From Streptomyces cynarae (GTDB lineage Bacteria > Actinomycetota > Actinomycetes > Streptomycetales > Streptomycetaceae), in assembly GCF_025642135.1 (NCBI RefSeq), contig NZ_CP106793.1, positions 62,001 through 126,000 on the forward strand: a stretch of DNA of 64,000 bases. Reading direction: 5' to 3'. The position numbers were made by a program, and so were the translations under genes. The notes below the pieces were generated by a model, which ran no database searches, was not told where the DNA came from, and saw only the letters and a program-made list of their open reading frames with translations. Shown piece after piece: positions 19,104-28,135 of the stretch (its first letter is position 1; every line of letters starts with the position of its first letter).

Positions 19104-19119
19104 GCGCTAACTGATCGTT

Positions 19120-19928
19120 TCAGAATGACTTTCGAAGGCGGCGGAGGCAGATGATGCTGCAGGCGAGGTCGAGTAGTCCCTGGTGGAGATCGGCGCGTCG
19201 CTCGTAGCGGGTGCGGAGCCGCTTGAACTGGTGGAGCCAGGCGAAGGCGCGCTCTACGACGCAGCGCACCTTGCCGAGTCCGGAACCGTAGGCGACGCCG
19301 CGTCGGGCGATCATCGGCTTGATGCCGCGCTTCCACACCAGGCGGCGGTACTTGTCGTAGTCGTAGCCCCGGTCGGCGAACAGCCTCCGGGGCCGGCGGC
19401 GCGGGCGTCCTCGCAGACCGCGGATCGGTGGGACTGCGTCCAAGAGCGGTATGAGCTGGGTGACGTCATGTCGGTTCCCGCCGGTGAGCGTGACAGCCAG
19501 CGGCGTTCCGTGCCGGTCGACGATCACATGGTGCTTGGAGCCGGGGCGCGCGCGGTCGACAGGCGAGGGGCCGACGTGATCCCCCCTTTGAGGGCCCGGA
19601 CGTGCGAGCCGTCCACGGCGCAGTCGTCCAGGTCCAGAAGGTCCGCGCGGCGCAGTTCGGTCAGCAGCGCGGCGTGCAGGCGAGGCCAGACGCCGGCTTC
19701 CGTCCAGTCTCGCAGCCGGCGCCAGGCCGTGACTCCGGAGCAGCCCACGGCCTGCGCGGGGACATCGCGCCATGCGACACCGGTCCGCAGCACGTAGATG
19801 ACGCCGGCCAGGGCCGCCCGGTGCGGGACTCGCAGTCGCCCGGGGTGGCGGTGGCGTCGCTCAGGAGCGGGCGGCAACACCGCAGCCACCCGCTCCCACG
19901 GGTCATCCGGTACGAGATCAACACGCAT
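19120..19928 (-). mobile_element. IS5-family (IS427-type) transposase made by -1 frameshifting
   Basis: ORF A (19928 to 19524) holds the DUF4096-like N-terminal domain (VPDDPWERVAAVLPP, VIYVLRTGVAWRDVP) and the first catalytic Asp (CAVDGSHVRALKGG). ORF B, open to 19120, continues with HVGPSPVDRARPGSKHHVIVD, LTGGNRHDVTQLIPLLD, ADRGYDYDKYRRL and the terminal ERAFAWLHQFKRLRTRYERR. The two meet at AAAGGGGGG (complement of 19581-19589), and moving back one base joins them exactly, the arrangement typical of this IS group. The element therefore looks functional. Its inverted repeats could not be placed with certainty. Confidence 0.85.
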
Positions 19929-19973
19929 CCGGACACCCTGCCGACCAAGATCGCCAGATGCAAGGTCTACTGC

Positions 19974-20192
19974 TCACTCACCTGAGTGGACGTTAAGTCC
20001 GTTTCTGGTAGGGCCTCGTCCGGGTTGGGTGAGGAAACCTTGACGGGTGAGGTGTCCGAGGCGGCTGCGGGTGATGTTGACGGATGCCTCGTCAGTGGGC
20101 ATGCCGAGGAGTTCGTGTAGCTCGCGTGCCCGGAACGCCTGGTCGGGGTGCTGGTTGAAGGCATTCACGATCGCCGGACGGCGCGCCCTCAC
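19974..20192 (-). pseudogene. Small winged-helix-like ORF with altered 3' end
   Basis: 72 codons: RRPAIVNAFNQHPDQAFRARELHELLG, then SRLGHLTRQGFLTQPGRG. The layout resembles a short winged-helix DNA-binding unit of unknown role. After GRG the frame reads on to GLNVHSGE, whereas adding one base in GGCCCTACC would give YQKRT and a stop, a natural-looking end. This suggests a single-base deletion. It sits between an IS element and a TetR gene. Confidence 0.35.
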
Positions 20193-20800
20193 GAAGGCCG
20201 TCGGACGCGGCGCTGCCGGACAGGTCCGGCGTCCAGCAGCGCGAGGGCGTTGTGGACACCCTGGTCGAGGACGTCGTCGGCGAGCTTGGGATCGGCCAGG
20301 GCGCGGGCGAGTTGGAGCGTCCCGACCATCATGGCGAAGACGCCGAGCGCCTGTGCGCGTGCCGAGGGCGGACTCTCAGGTGCCAGGCGGGCGGCGATGT
20401 CGTCGATGACGGTCAGCAGCCCGTTGGTGAACGCCTGCTTGGTTGCGTCCGTGCATCGCCCGATCTCGTCGAGGAGAGCGGCCGTGGGGCAGCCGTTCTC
20501 GGGGTCGTCACGGTGCTCGGCGGACAGGTAGGCGCGGACGAACTGTTCGAGCCCGGCGCGGCCGGGCGCGAGTGCTTCGAGGCTCGCGTTCTGCGCGCCC
20601 AGCTGGTCGGCGACGGCGTTCGCGACGAGGTCCTCCTTGGAGGCGAAGTGGGCGTAGAAGGCGCCGTTGGTCAGCCCCGCGTCCGACATCAGCGTGGAGA
20701 CTCCGGAGCCGTCGATGCCGTCCTTCTTGAACCGGCGGCCGGCGGCCTCGATGATCCGCTGCCGCGTCGCCTGCTTGTGGTCTTTCGCGTAGCGCGCCAC
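20189..20800 (-). CDS. TetR-family regulator
   Basis: 203 aa from GTG 20800. HTH: AAGRRFKKDGIDGSGVSTLMSDAGLTNGAFYAHFASKEDLVANA, about 19-62. The C-terminal domain resembles TetR_C_16-type regulators that respond to electrophiles or quinones (ENGCPTAALLDEIGR). It diverges from an SDR gene across about 105 bp containing a palindrome and probably represses it. Confidence 0.9.
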   Translation of the reverse strand: MARYAKDHKQATRQRIIEAAGRRFKKDGIDGSGVSTLMSDAGLTNGAFYAHFASKEDLVANAVADQLGAQNASLEALAPGRAGLEQFVRAYLSAEHRDDPENGCPTAALLDEIGRCTDATKQAFTNGLLTVIDDIAARLAPESPPSARAQALGVFAMMVGTLQLARALADPKLADDVLDQGVHNALALLDAGPVRQRRVRRPS

Positions 20801-20860
20801 GCGCTCCTCCTCACGCTTCGGCGGAGAGGCCGCTTGCCGCTCTCCGTCTCCCGTCCTAGA

Positions 20861-20873
20861 GTAATTGCATTAC
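20861..20873. promoter_or_regulatory. Candidate TetR operator
   Basis: GTAATTGCATTAC, 5-bp arms around TGC, in the divergent interval between the TetR gene (start 20800) and the SDR gene (start 20905). This AT-rich palindrome stands out in high-GC sequence. Confidence 0.55.
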
Positions 20874-20904
20874 GGTCATAATCCAATCAATGGGGAGGCC
20901 CATC

Positions 20905-21717
20905 ATGACCACGAACCGGCCGGTAGCACTCGTGACCGGAGCATCGTCAGGCATCGGCAAGGCAGCCGCCTTCGCACTCGTCGATGCGGGATTCGAGGTC
21001 GTCGGCACGAGCCGCCGAGCCTCAGGGGATCGCCGCGAGGGCGTGACGTTCCTCGACCTCGACGTGGCCAGCGACACCTCGGTCGCCAGCCTGGTCGACC
21101 GCGTGATCGAGCAGTTCGGGCGGATCGACGTCCTGGTCAACAACGCCGGCATCGGCTCTGCAGGCGCCGGGGAGGAACGCTCCCTCAGCCAGGACCAACA
21201 GCTGTTCGACATCAATGTCTTCGGACTGATCCGCATGACCAGGGCCGTCCTGCCGCACATGCGCGCCCAGGGCAGCGGCCGGATCATCAACATCTCGTCC
21301 GTCCTCGGGTTCGTCCCCGCGCCCTACATGGCCGCCTATGCCGCGTCCAAGCACGCCGTCGAGGGCTACTCCGAGTCCATGGACCACGAGGTCCGCCAGC
21401 ACGGCGTCCGCGTAGTGCTCGTCGAGCCCGCCGTGACCAGGACCGCGTTCGAGGCCAACTCCCCGAAACCCGCCATGCCTCTGCCGGTCTACGAGCAGCA
21501 GCGGCAGGTCTTCGAGCGCGTGATGGCCGCGGCGATGAAGGACGGCGACGATCCCGCCACCGTCGCCAAGGCGATCGTCGCCGCGGCGACCGACCCGAAG
21601 CCGAAGCTGCGATACCCCGCCGGACCCACCGCTGGACGCGTCAGCACCCTGCGCCGCCTCGTCCCCTCCCGGGCCTTCGACCGGCAGATCCGCAAGCTCA
21701 ACCAGCTGCCTACCTGA
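20905..21717 (+). CDS. Classical short-chain dehydrogenase/reductase
   Basis: 270 aa from ATG 20905, chosen because GGGAGG lies 7 bases upstream. TGASSGIG cofactor motif (about 12-19), NNAG, INISS and the catalytic AYAASK are all present. It is an NAD(P)-dependent oxidoreductase of unknown substrate and probable target of the divergent TetR protein. A second, broken SDR gene follows directly. Confidence 0.9.
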   Translation: MTTNRPVALVTGASSGIGKAAAFALVDAGFEVVGTSRRASGDRREGVTFLDLDVASDTSVASLVDRVIEQFGRIDVLVNNAGIGSAGAGEERSLSQDQQLFDINVFGLIRMTRAVLPHMRAQGSGRIINISSVLGFVPAPYMAAYAASKHAVEGYSESMDHEVRQHGVRVVLVEPAVTRTAFEANSPKPAMPLPVYEQQRQVFERVMAAAMKDGDDPATVAKAIVAAATDPKPKLRYPAGPTAGRVSTLRRLVPSRAFDRQIRKLNQLPT

Positions 21718-21765
21718 CCGACACCCCCCATCCCCCAACGCCACCACCTGCACCAGGAGCCTTCC

Positions 21766-22086
21766 GCGGACCTGTGCACAAGCACCGCCCTCGTCACCGG
21801 AGCCAACCGGGGCCTTGGCCGCGCCCTCGCCGCCGAACTGCTCAGCCGCGGCGCTACCGTCTACGCCGCAGCACGCAACCCCGACCAGGTCGAGCTGCCC
21901 GGTGCCAAGCCGATCGCGCCCGACATCACCGACCCAGCCTCCGCTGCCGCCGCTGTCCAGGCCACCGGCGACGTCACTGTCCTGATCAACAATGCCGGCA
22001 TCTCCACCGGCGCCAACCTGCTCGCCAGCGACCAAGACGCCATCCGCCTGGAGATGGACACCCACTTGGCAGCACTCAACACGTTG
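21766..22086 (+). pseudogene. SDR fragment, start codon and 3' half lost
   Basis: In one frame: STALVTGANRGLGRALAAELLSRG, YAAARNPDQVELPGAKPIAPDITDP, VTVLINNAGIST, ending near MDTHLAALNT, about 105 codons of an SDR N-terminal half. The sequence then departs. AGGAG (21755-21759) sits 6 bases before GCG at 21766, the place where ATG or GTG would be expected, so the start may also be mutated. Confidence 0.7.
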
Positions 22087-22555
22087 CCTACGGGTCAAGG
22101 ACTCTGCCGCACGGGAGCGAGTCCGGGTCGCGGGGAAGCGAACGGCGAGCCCCTCGTGCCGGAGGCGATTCCCCTCGACTATTTCAGGCGGGCCGTTCCG
22201 GCATCCGAACTCCTACGGTGGCCAGCATCGCCATCCGGGCTTGCGCCGTCTGGCGTGAGCGCGGATGGCGGCCCTGACCTGAGAAGGTGACAACTTCAGC
22301 GCCCAGATGGTGACAACCACCGCGCCCAACGGAGCGATGGCGTGCAGGCCACTGGAGGCGCTTGATGACAACTGTCTCGCCCAGTCACACCCGACCCGTG
22401 CATTCCGTCACCCCACGCGCCGCATCTCGTCGCTTCCCCATAGACCGCGATGCAAGCGGGCGTGCACTCACCCATCCGTGGTCTGGCTCTCAAGATCGGC
22501 GTGCCGCTTCCACGGGTAGCTGTCCCAGCCCGCATCCAAAATTGGAGTCTGCCGC
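22087..22555. other. Scar region without a supported gene
   Basis: About 470 bp after the SDR break. GGTGACAAC occurs at 22286-22294 and again at 22309-22317, with a related GATGACAAC near 22363, reminiscent of the repeated ends of IS21/IS481-like elements. No coding motif was found on either strand. Confidence 0.4.
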
Positions 22556-23329
22556 GTGACGGAGGTAGTGGTTGTGACAAGTTATGACGTGCTTGCCGAG
22601 GTGTACGAATGGCTCATCTCGGATGCAAAGTTGCCTCCAGCCGAGTTAGCTGCGTCGTTCGACGACGTCCTCAATCTCCTGCCGTCGAACGCTCACGTCC
22701 TCGACTGTTCGTGCGGAACCGGACAGCTGGCGGTTGGCCTCGCCGGTCGTGGCATGCAGGTTGTCGCAACTGACGCCAGCGAGGCGATGGTTCGTCGGAC
22801 TGCAGAGTTGTCTGAGGAGTTCGGGGCATCCGTCCGGGCCGTACGGGCGAACTGGGAAGAGTTGCCCGACCATTTCCAGGACAACACGTTCGACATGGTG
22901 TTCTGCGTTGGCAACTCGCTTCACCATGCCACGGGCACGACAGGCAGGGGTGCTGCTCTGGAGTCGATGTCACGGCTTCTGCGCCCCGGCGGGCGCTTGG
23001 TACTCACATCCCGCACTTGGGAACTCGTGAGGGCCAGAGGTTCCCGGCTGGAGATCAGTGATCGACTCGTCCGCCGGAACGGTCGCGATGCCGTCGTGGT
23101 CTACCGCTGGGAGATTGCGCCGCATTGGGAGGAGGAGCACCACATCGAGATTGCGATCGCGCAAGTTGATGCGACCGGGTTGGTTCTTGTCCGCTCGGAA
23201 CTGCTGTCCTGCTGGCCCTACCGGTACGAGGAACTCGAAGTCGAGCTGCACCGGGTCGGACTCCAGACGCAACTGAGCACGTTCGATCTTGAGGCCGAGA
23301 ACTACATGGTGGTCGCGAGCAAGGTATAA
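22556..23329 (+). CDS. Class I SAM-dependent methyltransferase
   Basis: 257 aa. Motif I VLDCSCGTGQLAVGLAGRG (about 48-66), motif II VVATDAS, FDMVFCVGNSLHHATG (motif IV region) and LLRPGGRLVLTSRTW (post II/III) are intact. The order resembles glycine/sarcosine N-methyltransferase-like proteins but the substrate is unknown. Base composition is visibly lower in GC than its neighbours and it is enclosed by mobile-element debris, so recent acquisition is likely. Confidence 0.87.
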   Translation: MTEVVVVTSYDVLAEVYEWLISDAKLPPAELAASFDDVLNLLPSNAHVLDCSCGTGQLAVGLAGRGMQVVATDASEAMVRRTAELSEEFGASVRAVRANWEELPDHFQDNTFDMVFCVGNSLHHATGTTGRGAALESMSRLLRPGGRLVLTSRTWELVRARGSRLEISDRLVRRNGRDAVVVYRWEIAPHWEEEHHIEIAIAQVDATGLVLVRSELLSCWPYRYEELEVELHRVGLQTQLSTFDLEAENYMVVASKV

Positions 23330-23403
23330 ACACCGGACTCTCAGTCCCTGGCCGGACCGCGCGGTTGCTCGCAGGACGCTTGCGCCCTCTCATCGGTGCG
23401 GGT

Positions 23404-23751
23404 TCAAGTGGTCAACGCGACGCCTCGGACGAGGAGTGCTCGTCGATCAGACGGCGGTAGATCCGGGGTGACGGTGTGGCGCTGTTTCCTGGTCGCGTCC
23501 AGATCAATGAGCAGGATCTCGTCGATCAGCAGCGTGAACGGATCCAGCTTCGACGGCCGCGCCGAAGCGGTTGTCGTGCGTGGCTGCGGCCAAGCCGAGG
23601 TCAGGGCCTTGTTGACCGTGCTCCAGGTGACGCCGTACTTGCACTGCAACGCCCGGTTCGACATGCCATCGCGGGAGTCGCGCCGCAGCGCGGCGTACAA
23701 CTCGACCTTCGACTGGCCAGGCGGCATCGGGGGTGCTCCTTTACTGAGCAC
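23404..23751 (-). pseudogene. istA: IS21-family istA fragment
   Basis: MPPGQSKVELYAALRRDSRDGMSNRALQCKYGVTW and the following LDPFTLLIDEILLIDLDATRKQRHTVT match the N-terminal HTH part of IS21 transposases. After HTVT the expected RIYRRLIDEH occurs one frame over, showing a frameshift, and the gene ends near 23404. The catalytic region is absent. Confidence 0.78.
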
Positions 23752-23780
23752 ATCCAGCTTGACACCGCAACCCCGATGGT

Positions 23781-23852
23781 GACGTCAGAATTCGCGAACA
23801 TCTTTCTGGGCCATCACCTGGCGACGTCAGCTTTCACGAACAACTGACGTCA
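23781..23852. repeat. Terminal repeats of the IS21-family remnant
   Basis: 20-mers GACGTCAGAATTCGCGAACA (23781-23800) and GACGTCAGCTTTCACGAACA (23823-23842) match at 17 of 20 positions, and a third TGACGTCA (23845-23852) marks the outer tip, ending in CA as IS21 elements do. They lie upstream of the istA fragment as in intact elements. Confidence 0.65.
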
Positions 23853-23853
23853 C

Positions 23854-24133
23854 CAACTACCGACAGAACCACCGCTGCGAGCGGCAGCTCCTGGAGGGCA
23901 TCGTCCACGTCGCCTGCACCGGGCAGGCCTGGACGCGTCTTCCCCCGGCTCTGAGACCCTTTCTCGCCTGCCGCCGCTTTCTTCGCTGGCGGGAGGACGG
24001 CACCCTGGAGCTGGTCTGCCGCGCTGTCCTGCCCGAACAGGACACCCCCTGGCAGCGGCGCCTAGCCGCCTACATCAACTCCTCCTGTGGCACTGCGTCT
24101 TCTGCGGTGACGTGCCATGACGCGCACCAGTGA
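23854..24133 (+). pseudogene. Transposase N-terminal fragment
   Basis: Open frame ending TGA 24133: ERQLLEGIVHVACTGQAWTRLPPALRPFLACRRFLRWREDG, the pattern of the DUF4096 domain at the start of IS5-type transposases (LEGI..TG..W..LP...G....RF.RW..DG). No start codon is visible and no catalytic domain follows. It abuts the IS21 tip. Confidence 0.55.
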
Positions 24134-24216
24134 CAGCACGCATGTCTGTGCGCTTCCGGGCATGAATCTTTGCCGTCAGTGCCTGCTGGGCACCGTAGGT
24201 ACGAGACCGTGACGAG

Positions 24217-24660
24217 GTGACACCTCTTCCGGTCCTGCTGCGGACTGCGCCCGTGAGCAGCGAGACGACCTGGTCGCTCATGTGCCGGGTGGCTGCCACG
24301 TACGGCATGCACCCCCAGCAGGTGCTCGGGCATTTCACGGTCACCGGCTCCCGTCCCCGGCATGAGGCCGCGCCGTGCGAGCCGACGCGGAGCTCCTGCT
24401 CAACGGGGGCGGGCGGCGGATACTGGCAGGCCTGTGCGGCGTCGAGGAAGGCGTGCTGGCGCGGGCGTTGCCGTCCTGGGAACAGGAGGACGCCAAGCTG
24501 CCTGCCGAAGAGAGCGGGCGCCGGCGGCGGCGTGGCGGATCGGCGGCGCGGTCGCCGGGCCGGTGGCGTTCGGCTGCCGCCTGTGCACGGCCCGGCGTAC
24601 GGGGAGGGCCGTGCGGGTGGTGTATGACCGTCTCGTGGGTGTCGGCCGATGTCCTATGGC
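24217..24660 (+). pseudogene. tniQ-like remnant with two frameshifts
   Basis: Three frames read in order give a TniQ-type protein: LPVLLRTAPVSSETTWSLMCRVAATYGMHPQQVLGHF (from 24217), RADAELLLNGGGRRILAGLCGVEEGVLARALPSWEQED (from 24375), then RERAPAAAWRIGGAVAGPVAFGCRLCTARRTGRAVRVV (to about 24625), with the zinc-binding Cys pair CRLC. TniQ proteins guide target choice in Tn7- and Tn5053-like transposons. No TniA/TniB partner is seen here. Confidence 0.6.
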
Positions 24661-24699
24661 ACTGACGCCTTGGCTATCGACGAAGGTAGGGGCCCGTCG

Positions 24700-26175
24700 T
24701 CACGCGTCGTGTAGCCCTCCGGGCCGCCGCCGCTTCGATCCAACGTGCGTCGGGAGCGAAACGCGTCTGCCGCCGTCCACGGGGCACGAGAACGACGATC
24801 GCAACGGCCAGAACGAACGCCACGACCGCAATTGCCACTGCCACGAACACCGTTGCCCCCTGTAAGCGCCTCGGACCGCCGTCCCCGCAGCCCTGGTCAG
24901 CTCGTCGATGACTGCCAGATCAACTGTACTCTTCGGACACTCGAACGTGAACGAAGTCAGTGTCGGCGGAGCGAAAGCGACCGCTTCGTTGAACTTCTGG
25001 TGGGTGGTCAGGCAGTGATGGAGCTGGCCGATCATGCGGTTGAACAGGTTGCGGAGGGCCGCGTGGTAGCGGTCGCCAGCTTCTCGTCGGCGGTTGTAGT
25101 GAGAATGGGCTCCGAGTGAAGCGGTGAGTGCGGCGAACGCCCAGTGCCGGCCGGCCGCGGCCAGTCGGCTGTTCTTGATCCGGCGGTGGCTGACGCGACG
25201 GCTCTTGCCGGATTCCCTCGTTACGGGGGCGCTTCCGGCGTAGGCCTTCAGGTCTCGGGCCGTGGCAAACCGGGTGCGATCGTCACCGATCTCCGCGAGT
25301 ATCCGAGCACCGGTGAGCACGGCAAATCCGGGGAAGCTCGTGATGATCTCCGCGTCGGGATGCTGCTGAAAGAGTTCTTCGGTGTCGTGCGCCAGCTCGT
25401 CACATGCCCGGCAGGCCGTCTCGAGCTGGGCGAGCAGTGCGCGTGTCTGATGCCCCATCGCCTTCTCGACCAAGGCCGGCTGGCGAAGCCGGGTCCGATG
25501 GAGCACTTCGAGGAGCCGGTCGGTCTCGGCCTCGATCCGACGTTGACGGCCGGCCCGCGTGACGGCGGCTCTGAGTCTGCTGCGGGTGAGCCGGGCGGCC
25601 TCGGCCGGAGTGGGCGCGATCGCCAGGATCGCGCGGTCTTCACGCGCCAGCAGCCGTTCGCGCTTGTCGGCGAACGCCTCAAGGATCGCCGGGTAGTACT
25701 CACGCAGGTGCGACCGGAGCCGGTTGTGGGCCCGGGTGCGGTCCCAGACCGCGTCCTGCTGGGCCCTGGCGAGGACGGCAATAGCCCTGGCCAGATCGGA
25801 GTCGTTGGGCAATGGCCAATGCAGTTCGGCGTCGGTCCGCAGGATGTTCGCCAGGACAACGGCGTCCTGATGGTCGGACTTCTTGCCGGAGACGACGTGC
25901 CGGTCGCGGTAGCGTGCGACAGCCATCGGGTTGATCGCATACACCCGGCGGCCACAGGCCCGCAGACAGGCCACGAGAAGTCCGCGAGATGTCTCGATCG
26001 CGATCGGGATCGGATCGTCCGGGCTGTCACCGTGCTCGGCGAGCAACCGAAGCAGGTCCTGGAAGCCCGCTGCGTCGTCGCCGATCCTGAGCTTGCCGAG
26101 CAGTCGAGCGTCCTGGTCGACCACGGCAACGTCGTGGTGATCCTCAGCCCAGTCGATTCCGCAGGTCACGTGCAA
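24700..26175 (-). mobile_element. IS110-family transposase with an abnormal C-terminal tail
   Basis: The TTG at 26175 gives LHVTCGIDWAEDHHDVAVVD. The frame is open to 26256 but the extra residues are not family-like. RuvC-like DEDD residues lie in GIDWAE, AIETSRG and KKSDHQDAVVLANILRTD. The C-terminal Transposase_20 domain shows SFPGFAVLTGARILAEIGDD and the serine region ARDLKAYAGSAPVTRESGKS. After NEAVAF (near 24985) about 90 residues unrelated to the family follow up to the stop, so the normal 3' end seems replaced. IS110 elements lack long inverted repeats, so boundaries are not set. Confidence 0.82.
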
Positions 26176-26256
26176 GGCGCGCTCCTTTCGGGCTTTCGCT
26201 GTCCGTCCGTGTCGGGCCGTGGCAGGACCACCCGGCGACCTAATAGAAGCGCTCAT

Positions 26257-26518
26257 GGGCGCACCACCCCATCAGCCGTCCGTGGCCCCAGCAGATTCCA
26301 GGGTCCTCGCTCTCGTGAAGAGCTCCACGGCTCCGGCTGATCGGGAGGTGTTCCTGGGAACGGCTCGAACCACGGCACGGTATGGCGACCGAGCTCGAAT
26401 CGGCAGAGGCCGCGCGCGCGTCCCTCTTGTCGAAGCACTCCCAGGCGCTGCATACAGCCCAGACGTCTCGCCCGGCCCCTGCCAGGACTGACAACTGCCA
26501 ATCCACAATGCCTATTAG
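26257..26518. other. Non-coding flank of the IS110 gene
   Basis: About 260 bp upstream of the IS110 transposase. In this family the strand-selection RNA is encoded in the non-coding flanks, so this stretch may include one, but no fold was computed. Confidence 0.35.
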
Positions 26519-26626
26519 GCGTACGCCTCCCGCAGGAACCGCGCCTACCTGCGCCGCCGCGGGATCCGATGCACCATCCCCGACAAGGCCGACCAGGCAC
26601 GCAACCGCCAGAAGCTCGGCTCCCTA
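26519..26626 (+). pseudogene. Transposase fragment (IS5/IS1380-like C-terminal piece)
   Basis: 36 codons reading SRRNRAYLRRRGIRCTIPDKADQARNRQKLGS, a common segment near the end of IS5-type transposases (normally followed by RGGRPP). Nothing else of the gene is present. Confidence 0.65.
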
Positions 26627-26836
26627 GAGGCTGTCCTACCTTCACGACGTGGGTCTGATCTGGTCACTCGTACGATCGGAGGGCCCGGGGGCTCCGGGTA
26701 TGGCTGTAAAGGCTGAGCCGCTGGATGGCTTACGGGACTTGGCCGCCCGGAGCCCCGCGACGACTCGACCGCCAATTGGGAGACGCGACTCGATCGCTGC
26801 TGTAGGACAACGCCGGCGAGGTCGTCTGCGGGATCG
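26627..26836. other. Non-coding interval upstream of the second IS110 gene
   Basis: About 210 bp with no coding motif. This is the 5' flank of an IS110 element, the usual position of the bridge-type guide RNA in that family. Its presence is inferred from the family only. Confidence 0.35.
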
Positions 26837-28054
26837 ATGTACGACGAGCTGGCGGAGGTGGCCGTGCCAGAGATCTGGGCCGGGGTGGACATCGGCAAGA
26901 CGCATCACCACGCCGTGGTGATCGACGCGGAGGGCGAGCGGCTGCTGTCTCGCCGGATCCAGAACGACGAGACTGAGCTGCTGGCGCTGATCGGCGATGT
27001 GCTGGCGATATCCAACGACGTCTTGTGGGCAGTCGATCTCAATCACGGCGGTGCTGCATTGCTGATCGGGCTGCTCACCGTCCACGGTCAGCCCGTCGCC
27101 TATCTCACCGGCCTGGCAGTGCACCGGGCCTCCGCCACCTACCGCGGTGAGGGAAAGACGGACGCGAAGGACGCATTCGTCATCGCGGACCAGGCCCGCA
27201 TCCGCCGGGACCTGGGGCTGCTGCGGCCCGGCGACGAGATTGCCACCGACCTGCGCACCCTTACCACCCGACGACTGGATCTTGTCTTCGACCGCACCCG
27301 GCAGATCAACCGTCTCCGGGCCCAACTGCTGGACATCTTCCCTGCGTTGGAGCGCTCGTTGGACCTGACCAACAAGGGTCCGGTGGTGCTTCTGACCGGC
27401 TACCAGACTCCGGCCGCGATCCGCCGCACAGGCGTGAAGCGGATCGAGGCCTGGCTGAGAAACCGCAAGGTCAAGAGCGCCGCCGCGCTCGCGCGCACCT
27501 GCGTGGAAGCCGCGCAGGCCCAGCAGACTGCGCTGCCCGGTGAGCGATTGGCCGCAGCGATGGTTGTCCGCCTCGCGAAGGGGGTGATGGCCCTCGAGGA
27601 GGAGATCGCCGAGCTTGACGATCTCATCGAGGCGAGGTTTCGCGAGCATCCGCACGCCGAGGTGATCCGCAGCCTGCCCGGCATGGGTGCCAGACTCGGC
27701 GCCGAGTTCATCGCCGCAACGGGGGGCGACCTGGACGCCTTCGGAAGCGCCGACCGCCTGGCCGGCTTCGCCGGCCTAGCCCCGCAGCCCCGTGACTCCG
27801 GCCGCGTCAGCGGCAATCTGCGCAGGCCACGCCGCTATCACCGCGGTCTGCTGCGGACCATGTACTTGTCGGCGCTGGCCAGTCTCAAGTCCTGCCCCGC
27901 CTCCAAGGCGTACTACCAACGAAAGCGGAGCGAAGGGAAGGGGCACAAACAAGCTCTCCTTGCCCTCGCCCGCCGACGCGTCAACGTCCTGTGGGCGATG
28001 ATCCGTGACAGAGCGTGCTATCACGCTTCGCAACCCGTCGCGGCAGCTGCTTGA
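26837..28054 (+). mobile_element. IS110-family transposase, intact
   Basis: 405 aa. DEDD domain: WAGVDIGKTHHHAVVID, WAVDLNHGG and TYRGEGKTDAKDAFVIADQAR. C-terminal Transposase_20 domain: IRSLPGMGARLGAEFIAATGGD and ADRLAGFAGLAPQPRDSGRVSG, the Ser-containing catalytic loop. It is unrelated in detail to the IS110 gene at 24700-26175, so two different IS110 elements lie head to head here. Confidence 0.9.
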
Positions 28055-28135
28055 CATCAGCATTGGGAAGTCCCGTATGGGATGTGAGTTGTCCAGTGAG
28101 GGCCAGGTTGTGGAGCCGGGGGCGTTCCAAGGGGG

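Noticed and set aside
20865..22277. 470-codon plus-strand open frame across the SDR genes
   Set aside because: Arg/Pro-rich out-of-frame read of the SDR gene; the SDR frame has a ribosome site and all motifs.
22286..22372. Repeated GGTGACAAC motifs as a CRISPR or iteron array
   Set aside because: Only two or three short copies with uneven spacing; more likely IS-end debris.
22296..22580. 94-codon minus-strand ORF
   Set aside because: No ribosome site or motif, overlaps the methyltransferase start and sits in scar sequence.
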